A stretch of 64,000 bases of DNA from Bifidobacterium canis (GCF_009727065.1 NZ_WNLP01000007.1:62001-126000), one strand, 5' to 3'. Positions 28,472 through 38,212 are shown, numbered from the stretch's first letter. A program made the numbers and translations. The notes: a model not told the origin generated them from the letters alone.

Positions 28472-31267
28472 ATGACAGATAGCGAAGATTACTCAATCAA
28501 CGCCAATCTCACCGCACTCCCCGACCGCGTGGGTGTAGACGGCCTTGAAGCCAAGTGGCGCAAGGTCTGGGATGAGGATGGCACATATACATTCCATGAT
28601 CCGGGCGAGCGCAAAGCCGTCTACTCCATCGATACGCCGCCGCCGACGGTCTCCGGTCATCTTCACGTTGGTCACGTGTTCTCGTACACGCACACCGACA
28701 TCATCGCGCGCTACAAGCGCATGAACGGGTACGAGGTGCTCTACCCGATGGGTTGGGACGACAACGGCCTGCCGACCGAGCGCCGCGTGCAGAACTACTA
28801 CGGCGTGCGCGTCGACACGTCGCTGAAGTACGACCCCGATTTCAAGCCGCCGTTCGAAGGAACGGAAGGCAAGAAGATCCAGGCCAAAGACCAGGTGCCG
28901 ATTTCGCGCCGCAACTTCGTGGAGCTGTGCGAGAAGCTGACCGCGCAAGACGAGAAGCAGTTCGAGGAACTGTGGCGTCAGCTGGGCCTGTCGATCGACT
29001 GGTCGCAGACGTACCACACGATCGGCGAGCATCCGCAGCGCGTGGCACAGAAGGCGTTCCTGCGCAATCTCGCGCGCGGCGAAGCGTACCAGAAGGACGC
29101 GCCGGGTCTGTGGGACGTGACGTTCCAAACCGCCGTCGCTCAGGCCGAGCTTGAGTCGCGCGAATACCCCGGCTTCTACCACCGCATCGCGTTCCACTTG
29201 GAAGACGGCGGCGAACCGATCTACATCGAGACGACGCGCCCGGAGCTACTGCCGGCGTGCGTGGCGTTGATCGCGAACCCGGACGACGACCGCTACAAGC
29301 CGTATTTCGGCAAGATGGTCACCTCCCCGCTGTTCAACGTGAAGGTTCCCGTTCTGGCGCATCCGGCCGCCGAGATGGACAAGGGCGCCGGCATCGCCAT
29401 GTGCTGCACGTTCGGCGACGTGACCGACGTCGAATGGTGGCGCGACCTGCATCTGCCGACGCGTTCGATCATCCAGCGCAACGGCCGCATCGTCATGGAC
29501 ACGCCGGACTGGATCCAAGACGCCAAGGGACGCGAATACTTCGAGGGCATCGCAGGCAAGACCACGTTCTCCGCCCGCAAGCAGATCGTGGAGGATCTGC
29601 AGGCCACCGGCGAGATGGAAGGCGACCCGAAGCCGACCACGCGTATGACGAACTTCTACGAGAAGGGCGACAAGCCGCTCGAAATCGTCACCTCACGCCA
29701 GTGGTACCTCGAAAACGGCGGCACGAACAAGGCTCTGAACGCCGAGCTGATCGAGCGCGGCAAGGAGCTCAACTTCCACCCCGACTTCATGCGCGTGCGC
29801 TACGAGAACTGGGTGCATGGCCTGAACGGTGACTGGCTGATCTCCCGCCAACGCTTCTTCGGCGTGCCGTTCCCGCTGTGGTACCCGCTCGACGCCGATG
29901 GCAATCCGGACTACGACAATCCGCTGACCCCTTCGGAAGACCGCCTGCCGATCGACCCGACGATCGATGTGCCGGAAGGCTACAGCGAGGATCAGCGCGA
30001 CCAGCCGAACGGCTTCATGGCCGAGCCAGACATCATGGACACCTGGGCCACGTCGTCGCTCACCCCGCAGATCGTGACGAAGTGGGCCGAACCGGGCGAA
30101 GAGAACGAGAAGTTCTTCAAGTCCACGTTCCCGATGGACTTGCGCCCGCAGGGTCAAGACATCATTCGCACCTGGCTGTTCAGCACCATCGACCGCGCCG
30201 ACCTCGAGAACCATTGCCTGCCGTGGGCTAACGCCACGCTGTCGGGCTGGATTCTCGACCCCGACCACAAGAAGATGTCGAAGTCGAAGGGCAACGTGGT
30301 CGTGCCGAACAAGCCGATCGAACAGTTCGGCGCGGATGCCGTGCGCTACTGGGCCGCTTCCGCCCGCTTGGGTCTCGATGCCACGTACGACGAAGGTCAG
30401 ATGAAGATCGGCCGTCGCTTGGCCATCAAGCTGCTCAACGCCACGAAGTTCGCTCTGGCGATCGGCCGTGAAGACGAGAACCATCACGTGGGCGAAGCCG
30501 CGACCGCTTCGTGGGATCCGAAAGACGTCACCGAGCCGCTCGACCGTGCCGCAATGGCCAAGATGGCTCGCGTGGTGATGGAGGCCACCGAATCGCTCGA
30601 AAACTACGAGCATTCGAAGGCTCTGGAAACCATCGAGGACTTCTTCTGGCAGTTCTGCGACGACTACATCGAACTCGTCAAGAACCGCGCCTACGGCACC
30701 GCCGAAGCCACCGGCCACACGCCTACGCCGCAGGCCATCAAGTCTGCGCGCACCACGCTGGGCTTGGGTCTCGACGCATTCGCCCGCCTGCTCGCCCCGT
30801 TCCTGCCCTACACCACTGAAGAGGTGTGGAGCTGGATGCATGCCGGCGAGGGCTCGGTGCATCATGCGCCATGGCCGAAGCCGATCACCTATGCTTCGGC
30901 AGCGTTCAAGGCCTCCCCTGAGTTGCTGACGCAGGCTGGTTCGGCACTGGCTGCGCTGCGTGGCATCAAGTCGAAGGCGAAAGTCTCGATGAAGACGCCG
31001 ATTCTTTCGGTGATGCTCAATGTGAATGACGAGATTCGCGATGTGCTCACGCCTGCGTTGAACGACATCGCCGAAGCCGCTCGCGTCACCGGCAAGATCT
31101 CCTTGCAGCGCGCCAGCGACCTGATGGCGAAGTACGCGCGTCCGAAGGGCGACGAGTCCGGTGAGGCCTCCGATGCAGCCGCCGACAACGCGAACGTCGA
31201 AGAGACGATCGTCGTTGCCGAAAGCGAGCTCGGCGAGCCTCCGGCCAAGAAGCCAAAGAACAAGTAG
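28472..31267 (+). CDS. valS: Valyl-tRNA synthetase
   Basis: Class I aminoacyl-tRNA synthetase, 931 residues, that charges tRNA-Val and edits mischarged threonine. Seen: the HIGH-type motif in SGHLHVGHVFSYTH, the editing (CP1) domain with TTRPELLPACVALIA, the KMSKS loop (HKKMSKSKGNVVVPNK), and the anticodon-binding region with an Ala/Glu-rich C-terminus (EELGEPPAKKPKNK-like end). It lacks the long C-terminal coiled coil of some bacterial ValRS; this shorter form is known in several actinobacteria. Single gene, followed by a terminator shared with the convergent GH5 gene. Confidence 0.97.
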   Translation: MTDSEDYSINANLTALPDRVGVDGLEAKWRKVWDEDGTYTFHDPGERKAVYSIDTPPPTVSGHLHVGHVFSYTHTDIIARYKRMNGYEVLYPMGWDDNGLPTERRVQNYYGVRVDTSLKYDPDFKPPFEGTEGKKIQAKDQVPISRRNFVELCEKLTAQDEKQFEELWRQLGLSIDWSQTYHTIGEHPQRVAQKAFLRNLARGEAYQKDAPGLWDVTFQTAVAQAELESREYPGFYHRIAFHLEDGGEPIYIETTRPELLPACVALIANPDDDRYKPYFGKMVTSPLFNVKVPVLAHPAAEMDKGAGIAMCCTFGDVTDVEWWRDLHLPTRSIIQRNGRIVMDTPDWIQDAKGREYFEGIAGKTTFSARKQIVEDLQATGEMEGDPKPTTRMTNFYEKGDKPLEIVTSRQWYLENGGTNKALNAELIERGKELNFHPDFMRVRYENWVHGLNGDWLISRQRFFGVPFPLWYPLDADGNPDYDNPLTPSEDRLPIDPTIDVPEGYSEDQRDQPNGFMAEPDIMDTWATSSLTPQIVTKWAEPGEENEKFFKSTFPMDLRPQGQDIIRTWLFSTIDRADLENHCLPWANATLSGWILDPDHKKMSKSKGNVVVPNKPIEQFGADAVRYWAASARLGLDATYDEGQMKIGRRLAIKLLNATKFALAIGREDENHHVGEAATASWDPKDVTEPLDRAAMAKMARVVMEATESLENYEHSKALETIEDFFWQFCDDYIELVKNRAYGTAEATGHTPTPQAIKSARTTLGLGLDAFARLLAPFLPYTTEEVWSWMHAGEGSVHHAPWPKPITYASAAFKASPELLTQAGSALAALRGIKSKAKVSMKTPILSVMLNVNDEIRDVLTPALNDIAEAARVTGKISLQRASDLMAKYARPKGDESGEASDAAADNANVEETIVVAESELGEPPAKKPKNK

Positions 31268-31290
31268 TTCGCGCTACTACCATTCATATG

Positions 31291-31334
31291 AAAGTGGTGG
31301 GCGGCATCCATTGGATGCCGCCCACCACTTTTTT
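31291..31334 (+). terminator. Terminator between valS and the convergent GH5 gene
   Basis: 19-bp perfect stem (31291-31309 with 31313-31331) followed by a T6 run on the plus strand. It serves valS and, being palindromic, perhaps also the opposite gene. Confidence 0.9.
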
Positions 31335-31338
31335 GATC

Positions 31339-32415
31339 CTAGCTATTGGTCGAAAGGGCTTGCACAAGCTGAGGATGCACGATGGTGCCGGAGGCGTCGA
31401 CCAAACCAAAATCCAGCGCCTTATAGTTCCACAACGCGCGCCCAAATCCCATGGAATCGGAGATCTGCCAAAAATCAGCCAGCCATTTGACCGTCTCCTC
31501 GGGCGGCGCAGTATCAATAACACCGTATTCACCGCAATACAGCCGTTGCCCTGAATACTCGACGAAATCAGCGGCATCGGCGAGCAGCCGCTCCATCAGC
31601 GCGCGATCATTGCGCGTCTCGTCGGCCGTGAGCGAGTGCTTGGAAAGCCACTGCGGGTGCGCGCGCAAATACTCGCCGAACGCCGAAATATCGCCCGGAT
31701 AGGTGATCGTCTGCCCGAAATCGCGCAGTTCCTCACTGAAATGAGCCTTCTGGTGTGTGAACACCTGCGGGTCATAGTAATGGAACGTATACATGACGTG
31801 CGAGTCGTCGAGCAAATCCAACTGATTCAAATAGTTGACGCTGTTCTGATGGTTGGATCCGATGAGAATCATGCGATCATTGTCTACACTGCGTATCACG
31901 CGCACAGCCTGCTTGTAAAGCAAGCGCCAGCTGTATGCGGTGGCGTCGCTGATTTCGTTGAACAGTTCAAACATCAGCATCTCGCCCGGGTAATCGCGAA
32001 AACGCGTCGCGAACCAGCGCCAGAAGCGTAGGAAACGCCATTGTATGCGCGAATCGGTTAACAGCGGAATAGGTCGCTGCATCTGCCCATATTCGTTGCC
32101 TTCGAAATCGTGCAGATCAAATATCACCGCCATGCCGCGGCTCGCGCACCAGTCAAGGCAGCGATCGAGCGCGGCAATGACCTGAGCGGGAAGTGTGGCG
32201 TCAGCGGCGAGAAGCGAACGCCCATCTATCGGCACGCGCACGTGGTCGAAACCCCAATCGTGAATGCGCTGAATGTCTTCTTCGCGAATGAACGAGAGGA
32301 AGTGTTCGTCGCGCTGCTGTGGTGTGAGCGGGTGCGATCCAGTGAAATCATATTGCGCGAGCCAGCCACCAAGGTTGATGCCGTGGTGGTAGAGCCGTGT
32401 TGTGTTGTGAGCCAT
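31339..32415 (-). CDS. Cytoplasmic glycoside hydrolase family 5 enzyme
   Basis: Probable retaining beta-glycosidase/endoglucanase-like hydrolase of 358 residues. The start at 32415 follows GAAAGGG, 5 bp after the permease stop. GH5 signs: GINLGGWL, FDHVRVPID, the acid/base Glu154 in LFNEISD, FHYYDP, and the nucleophile Glu295 in LYCGEYGV. There is no signal peptide, so it acts inside the cell on material brought in by the ABC transporter encoded upstream. That fits a short beta-linked oligosaccharide or aryl-glycoside as substrate rather than a polymer (inference). It is the last gene of the LacI-controlled operon. Confidence 0.88.
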   Translation of the reverse strand: MAHNTTRLYHHGINLGGWLAQYDFTGSHPLTPQQRDEHFLSFIREEDIQRIHDWGFDHVRVPIDGRSLLAADATLPAQVIAALDRCLDWCASRGMAVIFDLHDFEGNEYGQMQRPIPLLTDSRIQWRFLRFWRWFATRFRDYPGEMLMFELFNEISDATAYSWRLLYKQAVRVIRSVDNDRMILIGSNHQNSVNYLNQLDLLDDSHVMYTFHYYDPQVFTHQKAHFSEELRDFGQTITYPGDISAFGEYLRAHPQWLSKHSLTADETRNDRALMERLLADAADFVEYSGQRLYCGEYGVIDTAPPEETVKWLADFWQISDSMGFGRALWNYKALDFGLVDASGTIVHPQLVQALSTNS

Positions 32416-32420
32416 ATGCG

Positions 32421-33254
32421 TCACCCTTTCACCGCAGAGTCTACGGTGCCTTGAATAAAGTAGCGTTGCAGGAACAGATACATGATGATCATCGGCAGTG
32501 TGGCGATGCATGCGGCGGCAGCCGCGCCATTGAGATTGTTCGCGCCGCCTGACGAGAAGTATTGCGAGATCGTCAGTGTGAGTGTGTACATGCTCGGTTT
32601 CTGCAGAATGTAGAGCGCGTACCCGTATTCATTCCACATTCCCACGCCGTTGAGAATCACTATTGTGGCGATGGCGGGCTTCATTTGCGGCAAAATGACG
32701 TGGAAGAACACTTGGAGGGTGTTGCAGCCGTCGATTTGCGCCGCCTCGTCGAGTGAGCGCGGAATCGTGGTGATGAATTTCGTGAAGAAATAGATCGGCA
32801 TCGGCAATCCGAATGCCGCCGAGACGATGATCATGCCCCAGAACGTGGATGTGGCGTGCAACGACACGAGCGTGGAGTAGACGCCCACCAGAATGCTCAA
32901 CGGCGGGATCATCATGACGCCCATCATGACGGCGTTGATCAGCTTGTTGAACCGCGAACGGTGGCGTGCCAGCGGGTATGCGGCCATGCAGCCGAGCACC
33001 ACTTCGATGAGCACGGTGAACACGGTGATGACCAGCGTGTTGATGAGCGCGCGGACGATGCTGCCCTCCTGGAACAGCTGTGCGAAGTTGCCCCAAAACA
33101 GTTCTTTTGGCGGGGAGAGTCTCGAAGAGCTGTCGGTCATGCTTTTGAACGCCATGTTCAGCATGACATACAACGGCATGCAGTAGATGACGACGAGCAC
33201 GACGCTCAGCACATACTTCCATATATTGCGCGGGTTGAATCGACGGTGCTGCAT
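32421..33254 (-). CDS. Carbohydrate ABC transporter permease, MalG type
   Basis: 277-residue inner-membrane permease with six predicted helices. The N-terminal helix (YVLSVVLVVIYCMPLYVMLN) and the cytoplasmic EAA loop (DEAAQIDGCNTLQVFFHVIL) identify the CUT1 family MalG-like subunit. The end, FIQGTVDSAVKG, is typical. It lies one base after the MalF-like permease gene and 5 bp before the GH5 gene. No ATPase gene is in the operon; bifidobacteria usually share one MsmK-like ATPase among such importers. Confidence 0.93.
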   Translation of the reverse strand: MQHRRFNPRNIWKYVLSVVLVVIYCMPLYVMLNMAFKSMTDSSSRLSPPKELFWGNFAQLFQEGSIVRALINTLVITVFTVLIEVVLGCMAAYPLARHRSRFNKLINAVMMGVMMIPPLSILVGVYSTLVSLHATSTFWGMIIVSAAFGLPMPIYFFTKFITTIPRSLDEAAQIDGCNTLQVFFHVILPQMKPAIATIVILNGVGMWNEYGYALYILQKPSMYTLTLTISQYFSSGGANNLNGAAAAACIATLPMIIMYLFLQRYFIQGTVDSAVKG

Positions 33255-33255
33255 G

Positions 33256-34140
33256 CTAGGCCTCCAGTTCCCGTGTGGCGAACAGATGATTGAAGATGCC
33301 GGCGACCAGCACGATGAGCAGGAACGTGGCGATGCCCACCGCAGCCGAGTAGCCTGCGCGCTGCGCGTTGAAATACTGGTTCGAGATGTAGGTGGAGAGG
33401 GAGTTCGTGGCGAAGCCCGGGCCGCCTCCGGTCAGCGCCATGATCACGTCGAACAATTTGAGCCCACCGATCAGGTTCATCACCACGGCGGTCGCCATCG
33501 CAGGCGTGATCAATGGAAGTGTGATGCTCCAGAAGCAGCGCAATGTGCCGGCGCCATCGATGCGTGCCGCTTCGTAATACGTGGTGGGAATGCTTTGCAA
33601 GCCGGCCATGTAGATGACCATGCTGATTCCCGCGTATTGCCAGATGTTGATCGCTGTGATGATGAGCACGGCACGCCAGCGTTGCGCCATGAAATCGACC
33701 GGAGCGGCGCCGAACCAGCCGAGAATCTCGTTGAAGATGCCGCCGTCGTATTGCACGAAGTAATAGATGATATAGCCCATGATCAAGCCGGAGATCATCA
33801 CCGGCAGGTAGATGAACGTGCGCACGATGGAATGCCCTCTGAATCTGGAGTTCAGGAACAGTGCGAACAGCAGCCCCAGCACATTCTGGAAGAACGCCGA
33901 GCCAAAGCCGTAGATCAATGTGTTGATGAACGCCGTGCGCAGGTTCGGGTCGTGCAGCATCGACACGTAGTTCGCGAATCCGACCGCGTGCATTGTCTGC
34001 GAATATCCGTTCCAATTGGTGAACGACAAGTGAATGGCCTGCGCGAATGGGTATGCGACGAACAGCAGCATCAGCACGAGCGCGGGCACGTAGAACAAGT
34101 TGATGCGAGACTTACGCAATGTGCGTAGTGTTTTGCTCAT
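33256..34140 (-). CDS. Carbohydrate ABC transporter permease, MalF type
   Basis: 294-residue permease, partner of the MalG-like subunit. It starts at 34140 with AAAGGAA upstream. Seen: FYVPALVLMLLFVAYPFAQA, LSFTNWNGYS, and the EAA loop YEAARIDGAGTLRCFWSITL, followed by TPAMATAVVMNLIGGLKLFD and GGGPG. About six helices. A hairpin separates it from the binding-protein gene upstream. Confidence 0.93.
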   Translation of the reverse strand: MSKTLRTLRKSRINLFYVPALVLMLLFVAYPFAQAIHLSFTNWNGYSQTMHAVGFANYVSMLHDPNLRTAFINTLIYGFGSAFFQNVLGLLFALFLNSRFRGHSIVRTFIYLPVMISGLIMGYIIYYFVQYDGGIFNEILGWFGAAPVDFMAQRWRAVLIITAINIWQYAGISMVIYMAGLQSIPTTYYEAARIDGAGTLRCFWSITLPLITPAMATAVVMNLIGGLKLFDVIMALTGGGPGFATNSLSTYISNQYFNAQRAGYSAAVGIATFLLIVLVAGIFNHLFATRELEA

Positions 34141-34160
34141 TTTTCGGTTCCTTTCGTGAT

Positions 34161-34185
34161 CGGGCGACCGTTTGCCGGTCGCCCG
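34161..34185 (-). terminator. Intercistronic hairpin after the binding-protein gene
   Basis: 10-bp perfect GC-rich stem (34161-34170 with 34176-34185), no T-tract. Probably protects the binding-protein mRNA end and lowers permease expression, as is usual between such genes. Confidence 0.65.
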
Positions 34186-34207
34186 TTATCACTGTCTTGT
34201 GCTCGAC

Positions 34208-35482
34208 TCAGCGAGAGAACTTCTGCTGATAGGTGCGGGCGAGCACCTGCACGCTTTCGTCGACGCCCTTCGCGCCAGGTGAAGTGAAGATGTCGGTGAA
34301 ACTGTTCGTCAGATCGTCCCACATGCCATTGGGCAGATATGCGCGGTCGAACAATGGGATATATTCGAGATCGTCTCCGAACATTTTCTTAGTTTCCGAC
34401 AGGCATTTCGCGACGTAATCGCTGTCGTTCTTGACATTGCTCAACGCGGGCACGTCGCCTGACACCGTGGCGATACGCGAATCGATCTTCGGTTGAGCGA
34501 GATAAGTGAGCAGTGCTTTCGCCTTATCGGACACTTTGGAATCTTTCCAAACGCCAAAGCACATGCCCTCGCCCATACTCAGCGAATTCTTGCCTCCCTG
34601 CTGGGCTGCCGGAGCGGAAAGTATGCCCAAATCGGCGTCGGGAGTGTAGGAGCGCGCCTGCGTGATGTTGTTGCTGCCGCCGAACATCATCGCGGCGCTG
34701 CCCTGCCCCAGTTTCTTCACACCGGCGTCGTTGTCTGCGGTCAACAGATCGACATTGAAGAAACCGTTCGCGTTCCACTTCGACACCATCTGAGAAATCG
34801 GGGTCCAGTATTTCGTGAAATCAAACGTGCCGTCTTTGAGCGCTTTCGCCTGATTGTTCTTCACCGAGGAATTCGTGAGCATGGTCGGCGGAATCGCCTC
34901 GGCGAGCTGTGCCACATCGCCGGACTTGTTGCCGATGAAGATGGGCGTGACTCCCTTGCTCTTGATTTTGGCGCACGCGTCTTCGAAATCGTCCCATGTG
35001 CGGATCTTCGCCGCGTCGACGCCGGCGTTGCGGAACACCGTGCGGTTGTAGACGATCGTGTTGATCGACATTGTGAGCGGCGCAACATACACGTTGCCCG
35101 AATCATCGGTGATGACCGGTTTGATCGCCTCGTCGATGTTGGACGCCCACGACTGGTCGTTCAACGGGGTCAAATATTCCTTGTAGCGTTCCAAGCTCCA
35201 CCCGTGCGTTTCGAAAACGTCCGGCATATCTCGCGACGCCATGCGCGTTTTCATCACGGTTTCGTATTGGTCTCCCGGCGAGATGACCTGCACCTGCACG
35301 CCCGACTCTTTCGTGTATGCGGCCAGTATGTTCTTCAGTTCCGTCAGACGATCACCCGTCCACGTCGTCATCAGCTCCACATGGTCGCCTTCCGAGCTGT
35401 TCGAGCCAGAGGAACATGCTGCCATCGTCGAGCCAAGCAATGCCACGCACGCCAGCGAAGCCACGATTTTTGACGTTCTCAT
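34208..35482 (-). CDS. Sugar-binding lipoprotein of the LacI-controlled ABC transporter
   Basis: 424-residue family 1 solute-binding protein. The start at 35482 has a strong AGGAGAAAGG site. The signal peptide ends in a lipobox (STMAACSSG), so it should be lipid-anchored outside the membrane. The mature part shows the usual order: LMTTWTGDRLTELKNILAAY, MASRDMPDVFETHG, YVAPLTMSINTIVYN, and FGGSNNITQARSY. It delivers an oligosaccharide to the two permeases downstream. It is transcribed from a promoter with LacI operators on both sides. Confidence 0.93.
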   Translation of the reverse strand: MRTSKIVASLACVALLGSTMAACSSGSNSSEGDHVELMTTWTGDRLTELKNILAAYTKESGVQVQVISPGDQYETVMKTRMASRDMPDVFETHGWSLERYKEYLTPLNDQSWASNIDEAIKPVITDDSGNVYVAPLTMSINTIVYNRTVFRNAGVDAAKIRTWDDFEDACAKIKSKGVTPIFIGNKSGDVAQLAEAIPPTMLTNSSVKNNQAKALKDGTFDFTKYWTPISQMVSKWNANGFFNVDLLTADNDAGVKKLGQGSAAMMFGGSNNITQARSYTPDADLGILSAPAAQQGGKNSLSMGEGMCFGVWKDSKVSDKAKALLTYLAQPKIDSRIATVSGDVPALSNVKNDSDYVAKCLSETKKMFGDDLEYIPLFDRAYLPNGMWDDLTNSFTDIFTSPGAKGVDESVQVLARTYQQKFSR

Positions 35483-35523
35483 ATTGAACCTTTCTCCTGA
35501 AGTTTTCTCAACATCATTGTTTT

Positions 35524-35582
35524 CGAAAACGTTTTCGTAAGATATAATAACACTACTGAAAATATTTAACAAAACGTTTTCG
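35524..35582 (-). promoter_or_regulatory. Promoter with two LacI-family operators
   Basis: On the minus strand, TTGTTA (35567-35572) and TATTAT (35544-35549) are separated by exactly 17 bases. A perfect palindrome CGAAAACGTTTTCG (35524-35537) lies just downstream of the -10. A second copy, AAAACGTTTTCG (35571-35582), overlaps the -35. This is the classic site type for LacI-family repressors and sits between the operon and the divergent lacI gene. Confidence 0.88.
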
Positions 35583-35697
35583 TAATAGGCGTGTCAGTAA
35601 GGCGGAGACGCACAGCGCGCACGGCGAACGGCGCCCAAGAGGAGCACTTCGTCTATCATCGAGAGTGCAACATCACGGAAGAATCGGGGCCACCACC

Positions 35698-36708
35698 ATG
35701 ACTTCAATCAAAGACATCGCGCAGGCCTGCGGCATCTCCGTCGCGACAGTGAGCAAAGCACTGCGCGGCTACAGCGACGTCAGCAGCGAAACGCGCGAAA
35801 AAGTCAAGGCGATGGCCGACCGACTCGGCTATGTGCCGGATTCGATCGCCCAGACGATGCGCACCAACGCCACGCGCAATCTCGGCGTCGTGTTCATCGA
35901 CGAGGCGGGCAGCGGCCTGCGGCACGAATACTTCTCATCGTTGTTGGAAAGTTTCAAGCGAACCGTCGAAAAACAGGGGTACGACATCACGCTGATTTCC
36001 AGCAACACCGAGGGCGCACCTTGGCATTCGCTGCTCACGCACTGCCAATATCGCCGCTGCGACGGCGTGCTGATCGCGTGCGTAGACTTCACCAATCCGC
36101 AGGTCACGGAACTGGCGAACAGCGACATTCCGATCATCACCATCGACTACCAGTTCCCCGATTCGCCGGCGATTTTCAGCGACAATCGGCACGATATGAA
36201 AACGCTCACCGACTATGTGATCTCGCGCGGGCACCGCAATATCGCGTTCATCCACGGTGAGCGCACGCAGGTGACCGAGGAACGCATCGCCGGCTTCACC
36301 GACGCATGCAGCGAGCACGGCATCGAGGTGCCGCCGAGCAATCTGCTCGAAGCCGAGTTCCACAACCCCGAACAAAGCGAGCGGGCGACGCAGTTGCTGC
36401 TCTCGCTCGCGCAACCGCCGACCTGCATCATGTATCCAGACGACTACTCCGCGATCTGCGTGAGTAGTATTCTGCGTCAGCGCGGCGTGCACATCCCCGA
36501 ACAGCTGAGCATCGTCGGCTATGACGGCATCATGATGTCGCGCATCATCTACCCCACACTCACCACGATGCGGCAGAACGCCTTCGACATCGGGCAGCTG
36601 GCGGCGGAGAAACTCATCGGAGAAATCGAGGGGACGGCAAGCGACGAGCAGACGGCGACCATCGTGCGCGGCAGCCTCTACCCCGGCGAAACCGTGCGCA
36701 GCCTCTAG
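35698..36708 (+). CDS. LacI-family transcriptional repressor of the GH5/ABC operon
   Basis: 336-residue regulator. The start at 35698 gives the canonical helix-turn-helix at the N-terminus (SIKDIAQACGISVATVSKAL), followed by the hinge (AQTMRTNATRNLGVVF) and a periplasmic-binding-protein-like effector domain (DGVLIACVD, SPAIFSDNRHDMKTLTDYVI, LSIVGYDGIMMSRIIYPTLT). It is divergent from the binding-protein gene, and the operators in the shared intergenic region support local repression, relieved by an imported sugar. No clear ribosome binding site precedes the ATG. Confidence 0.92.
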   Translation: MTSIKDIAQACGISVATVSKALRGYSDVSSETREKVKAMADRLGYVPDSIAQTMRTNATRNLGVVFIDEAGSGLRHEYFSSLLESFKRTVEKQGYDITLISSNTEGAPWHSLLTHCQYRRCDGVLIACVDFTNPQVTELANSDIPIITIDYQFPDSPAIFSDNRHDMKTLTDYVISRGHRNIAFIHGERTQVTEERIAGFTDACSEHGIEVPPSNLLEAEFHNPEQSERATQLLLSLAQPPTCIMYPDDYSAICVSSILRQRGVHIPEQLSIVGYDGIMMSRIIYPTLTTMRQNAFDIGQLAAEKLIGEIEGTASDEQTATIVRGSLYPGETVRSL

Positions 36709-36732
36709 CCTGTCAGCTCGCCTTGCTTTCCC

Positions 36733-36823
36733 ACCGACCTATATATGAGTCATTTGGACGCCGTTTCCGACCAATATATATGGCCAAAAAACGGCGCTCT
36801 TTTGAACCGTATTTATATCGGTC
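36733..36823. repeat. Imperfect palindromic intergenic sequence
   Basis: An imperfect inverted repeat with an 8-bp perfect inner stem (CGCCGTTT 36759-36766 with AAACGGCG 36789-36796) and weaker outer pairing. It lies right after the lacI stop and may be its terminator or a third, diverged palindromic element. Single copy here. Confidence 0.4.
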
Positions 36824-37218
36824 ACGAGAACACAAGAGCACGGAAATTGAAAAAGTCAAGTCAAGCCATAGCTTCACAGCAAACATTCAGAAAATAATTC
36901 AACAAATATTTATATTGTGTTTAATAAAGCGAATTATTTTCTACCAGCGATACTGCCGAGCGAGCGAATAAAAAGCACAAAGTGAACGAATTTGTCGAGC
37001 TGAAAAACAAAGCAAATGCAACGATGAGTCACTTTTTACTGATAGTTCCGCAAGATCTGCGGGGAAAAATTTCAACTTACAACAATTTTCAATAAAAAGC
37101 GTGCAAAAATTCTGTTCGCGGAGAGGCTAAATACCTGTGCATAAAAGATGCCGTAGTTCTATTATCAAACATGAAAATTGTTTCGACCTCTGAGAACAAA
37201 GACAAGGAAATAAACACC
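36824..37218. other. AT-rich region upstream of the Lrp-family gene
   Basis: Nearly 400 bp, clearly AT-richer than the flanking genes, with no open frame that has a ribosome binding site. It presumably carries the promoter and possibly autoregulatory sites of the Lrp-type gene, none of which I can place firmly. Confidence 0.45.
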
Positions 37219-37689
37219 ATGCACGCATCAATTGAGAACCGCCATGTCGAAGGCCGTGCTCTTGATGAAAAAGACAATATCATTCTCGATATTCTTGAGC
37301 ACAACGGCCGTGCAACCTTGGCGCAACTCGCAGAAGCAGCATCCCTTTCCATTTCTGCCACGCAATCTCGTGTGCAGAAACTCGAACGAAACGGGATCAT
37401 CGTTGGGTATCGAGCGATCATCCACTACCCAGAGCAGACCGCGGGAGCAATCCACGCGTTCGTCTCGGTGACACCGCTCGAATACAATCCGGAACAAAAC
37501 ATTCCCAAGCAGCTCGAGGAAATCGAAGGCATTGACTCGTGCGACGCCGTGTCGGGCAGCCAGGTATATGTGCTGACGGTCACCGTGCCGTCTGTGCCGC
37601 AGCTCGAGGATCTGGTCACGCGCATTCACCGCATCGTCCCATCGAACGTGGAGACGACGATGGTTCTGCACCGCTACTTCCCGAAGTAA
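37219..37689 (+). CDS. Lrp/AsnC-family transcriptional regulator
   Basis: 156-residue regulator of amino-acid-responsive genes. The start at 37219 follows AAGGAA with good spacing. The N-terminal winged helix (LDEKDNIILDILEHNGRATL, LSISATQSRVQKLERNGIIV) is followed by the RAM ligand-binding domain (AFVSVTPLEYNP, IEGIDSCDAVSGSQVYVLTV). Length is normal. The target is not evident from the neighbours. Confidence 0.92.
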   Translation: MHASIENRHVEGRALDEKDNIILDILEHNGRATLAQLAEAASLSISATQSRVQKLERNGIIVGYRAIIHYPEQTAGAIHAFVSVTPLEYNPEQNIPKQLEEIEGIDSCDAVSGSQVYVLTVTVPSVPQLEDLVTRIHRIVPSNVETTMVLHRYFPK

Positions 37690-37807
37690 ACCACTGCCCG
37701 AAGTATGCGGTAATTCCGCGCTAGCCCGCGCAACTGTGCATCCGAGGCGTTTCGAGAGTACGCGCTTTGCTCACATGGCGGTAGCATGTTGACGCTACTG
37801 TAGAAAT

Positions 37808-38212
37808 ATGAGCGAAGAGCGTACTGAACGAAACGCCTCGGAGTCTAATGAGACAGTGATCGACTCCGAAGGCAACTGGCAAGACGAGAACACGAAAACC
37901 ATCGTCAAGAAAATCACTGTGCTGCGCCAGTCCATCGACAATGTAGACATGGCGATCATCGCGCTACTCGCAGAACGCTTCAAATACACGTCTTCGGTGG
38001 GTGTGCTCAAAGCGCAGGCCGGTTTCGCGCCCGCGGATTACCAGCGCGAGAATCAGCAGATGGAACGTTTGCAACGCATCGCCAAAGAAGCCGGGCTCGA
38101 CCCACAGATCGCCGAGGAATACCGCGAATTCGTGGTCACCGAAGCGAAGAAACGGCACAAGCGCATCGCTGAAACCGGCGAAGACCCGGGCGTGCTCGAT
38201 ATTTTCGCTTGA
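37808..38212 (+). CDS. aroQ: Chorismate mutase, AroQ type
   Basis: 134-residue protein converting chorismate to prephenate for Phe/Tyr synthesis. The helical AroQ signature is present (LRQSIDNVDMAIIALLAERF, VGVLKAQAGFAPADYQREN, REFVVTEAKKRH). It has a 35-residue polar N-terminal extension before the domain. TACTGT lies 6 bases before the ATG and there is no ribosome binding site, so the mRNA may be leaderless. Single gene. Confidence 0.88.
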   Translation: MSEERTERNASESNETVIDSEGNWQDENTKTIVKKITVLRQSIDNVDMAIIALLAERFKYTSSVGVLKAQAGFAPADYQRENQQMERLQRIAKEAGLDPQIAEEYREFVVTEAKKRHKRIAETGEDPGVLDIFA

